In this document: positions 5,604 to 6,550 of the stretch, piece after piece | Numbering within the stretch: position 1 is the first letter of the stretch | Layout of the letters: each line of letters opens with the position of its first letter | The notes under the pieces: generated by a model | What the model was told of the DNA's origin: nothing | Database searches by the model: none | The model's input: only the letters and a program-made list of their open reading frames with translations | Assembly (NCBI GenBank): GCA_021802165.1 | Contig: JAKAAU010000092.1 | Location: forward strand, 1-6,550 | DNA length: 6,550 bases | Reading direction: 5' to 3' | DNA from: Thermoplasmata archaeon | GTDB taxonomy: Archaea; Thermoplasmatota; Thermoplasmata; Thermoplasmatales; Thermoplasmataceae | Position numbers and translations under genes: made by a program

Positions 5604-6425
5604 ATGCGTTCAAAGAGTTTATATTTTCCCACCTCGTCATTCTCGTCTGTAATGGGAATTGAGATTTCTTCCATTGCATTCAGGCTGTTAAAATTATCAT
5701 ATCTATCTCTATTTCTGGAATACACAGGCCTTACTGCATATATTTTTCTCTCAGCCATTTTTGCTTATAAATTGGTACATAAGAGGAGTACCTTAAATCA
5801 ACCTGGTGTAGAATCAATACTCGGGGCGTTTACTTTTCCGGCCGGAAGTGCCGTACTGGGGTCAAGGTTAATAATAGCTGGGATGAACATCCCTGCCTAT
5901 ATACTATTTACTCTGTCTCTTTTATCTACGATTATTTTTACCATACAATACTTTTATAGGATTGAGAGGGTTAAGGGCTTATATCTTTATTTTATGCCTT
6001 TTATAGCGATTCTAAGCATTTCTGTGCTGCTTTCCAGAATTATTATTAACAATGTAATATATAGCAATTACTTAATTTTCATTGTTATTTCGCTATTTAT
6101 TATTGGAAATGCGGGATATCTGGCAGTAACCTCCATATCTGCAAGATTATACAAAGAAGTATTCAGGATCACTAAAATAAATGGTTTTTATATGGTTTAT
6201 GCAGGCATTGGTTCACTGACTGCTGTATCTGGCCTTACATCATTGCATATCTTAGGTCATGATTTTCTATTCAAATTTGTGGAAAAACTATCTTACATGA
6301 ACTATGGGTACGGTGTTGCATCATCAATTTTCCTTACAGTATTATTCATGTTAAAATTTAAAAATAGTGTTATGCCCGGATATACTATCAGCCTGTGGTG
6401 TGCAGTTTTCCCGCGGGGCGTATGA
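5604..6425 (+). CDS. TDT/SLAC1-family membrane transporter, cut by an in-frame TGA at codon 274
   Basis: This 273-residue reading frame is almost wholly hydrophobic, with about eight to nine membrane segments. It resembles the TDT (tellurite-resistance/dicarboxylate transporter, SLAC1/TehA) family, which are 10-TM anion or organic-acid channels. Supporting patterns are an N-terminal YFPTSSFSSVMG segment (7-18, like the family's F-x-x-VMxTG), the ILGAFTFPAGSAVLGSRL region (72-89), an Arg after the sixth segment (SARLYKE, 179-185) and the C-terminal SLWCAVFPRGV (263-273). In intact members the last motif, W-x-x-x-FPxG, continues into a Tyr-Ser-Val-Ala-Thr-like run and the tenth helix. Here TGA (6423-6425) falls on that Tyr position, and the same frame continues with SVGSSMVW. 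The gene is therefore either a recent pseudogene, a sequencing error, or read through. ATG 5604 is supported by a TATA-like box 25 bases upstream. Family assignment is from remembered patterns, so substrate is left open. Confidence 0.7.
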   Translation: MRSKSLYFPTSSFSSVMGIEISSIAFRLLKLSYLSLFLEYTGLTAYIFLSAIFAYKLVHKRSTLNQPGVESILGAFTFPAGSAVLGSRLIIAGMNIPAYILFTLSLLSTIIFTIQYFYRIERVKGLYLYFMPFIAILSISVLLSRIIINNVIYSNYLIFIVISLFIIGNAGYLAVTSISARLYKEVFRITKINGFYMVYAGIGSLTAVSGLTSLHILGHDFLFKFVEKLSYMNYGYGVASSIFLTVLFMLKFKNSVMPGYTISLWCAVFPRGV

Positions 6426-6550
6426 TCAGTGGGTTCTTCCATGGTTTGGTCTATATCCAGTATTGTTTTAGTGAAATATTTTGCCTATATTTTTGGTATT
6501 ACTGCCTTAATTCTTATTATATATGCACTATTCCAGATTGGCATAATATT
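6426..6550 (+). pseudogene. C-terminal remnant of the TDT/SLAC1-family transporter, beyond the in-frame TGA; partial at right edge
   Basis: Directly after the TGA, in the same frame, 41 codons stay open to the window edge. They begin with SVGSSMVWSISS and continue as a hydrophobic helix (IVLVKYFAYIFGITALILIIYALFQ, split here across about residues 13-37). This is what the end of a TDT protein should look like: the Ser-Val start fits the conserved FPxG-x-Tyr-Ser-Val-Ala-Thr stretch, and the helix would be TM10. No new start codon with a promoter or Shine-Dalgarno precedes it; the first ATG is six codons in. The true gene end lies outside the window. Confidence 0.6.

Noticed and set aside
5410..5679. 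Minus-strand frame covering the MFS-TDT spacer
   Set aside because: It overlaps the ends of both flanking genes, crosses a terminator and promoter, and its translation has no family features.
6418..6480. Frameshift as the cause of the TDT interruption
   Set aside because: Neither alternative frame gives a plausible C-terminus: one reads YDQWVLPW and soon stops, the other gives an uncharacteristic Tyr/Cys-rich run. The original frame resumes the family pattern right after the TGA, so a single stop codon is the simpler reading.
1..6550. tRNA, rRNA, CRISPR, insertion sequence or attachment site
   Set aside because: I saw no cloverleaf-like region with conserved T-loop bases, no regularly spaced repeats, no transposase or integrase motifs, and no long terminal inverted repeats.

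Overview
The window looks like chromosomal DNA from an archaeon, most likely a Thermoplasmatales-type acidophile (Ferroplasma, Acidiplasma, Cuniculiplasma and relatives). This placement is inferred from several signs. The DNA is AT-rich. Arginine codons are mainly AGG/AGA and ATA is a common isoleucine codon. TATA-like boxes lie about 25 bases upstream of most start codons, as expected for leaderless mRNAs, and gene ends carry T-runs. The gene content also fits: a KaiC/RadA-like ATPase, and a PdxA homologue beside an acid-sugar kinase. No rRNA, tRNA, CRISPR array or insertion sequence was seen.

Layout. (1) 1-1748, minus strand: an unrecognised 315-aa soluble protein (801-1748), then a KaiC-like P-loop ATPase (1-706) that runs off the left edge. 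Each has its own promoter-like box. (2) 1749-1921: divergent intergenic region with outward-facing promoters. (3) 1922-3859, plus strand: a catabolic block. The two domains of a DUF1537 four-carbon acid sugar kinase are encoded by separate genes joined by an ATGA overlap, followed by a PdxA2-type 4-phospho-threonate/erythronate dehydrogenase. (4) 3860-4005: a 146-bp spacer with two inverted repeats. (5) 4006-5478, plus strand: a 14-TM DHA2-type MFS transporter. (6) 5604-6550, plus strand: a TDT/SLAC1-family membrane transporter interrupted by an in-frame TGA near its conserved C-terminal FPxG motif. It stays open, and still looks like the family, to the right edge.

How the genes work together. 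The kinase pair and PdxA2 suffice in principle for the known short route from a 4-carbon sugar acid (threonate or erythronate type) to the 4-phosphate, then by oxidation and decarboxylation to dihydroxyacetone phosphate and CO2. Archaea generally make vitamin B6 by the PdxS/PdxT route, so a B6 role for this PdxA homologue is unlikely. The MFS and TDT proteins could move organic compounds or anions, but nothing in the sequence ties them to the sugar-acid pathway.

Most worth a second look: the split kinase, the in-frame TGA in the TDT gene, the two palindromes before the MFS gene, and the KaiC-like ATPase with an endonuclease-fold-like N-terminal region next to an orphan protein. I see no strong case for an entirely new multi-gene system in the part shown.
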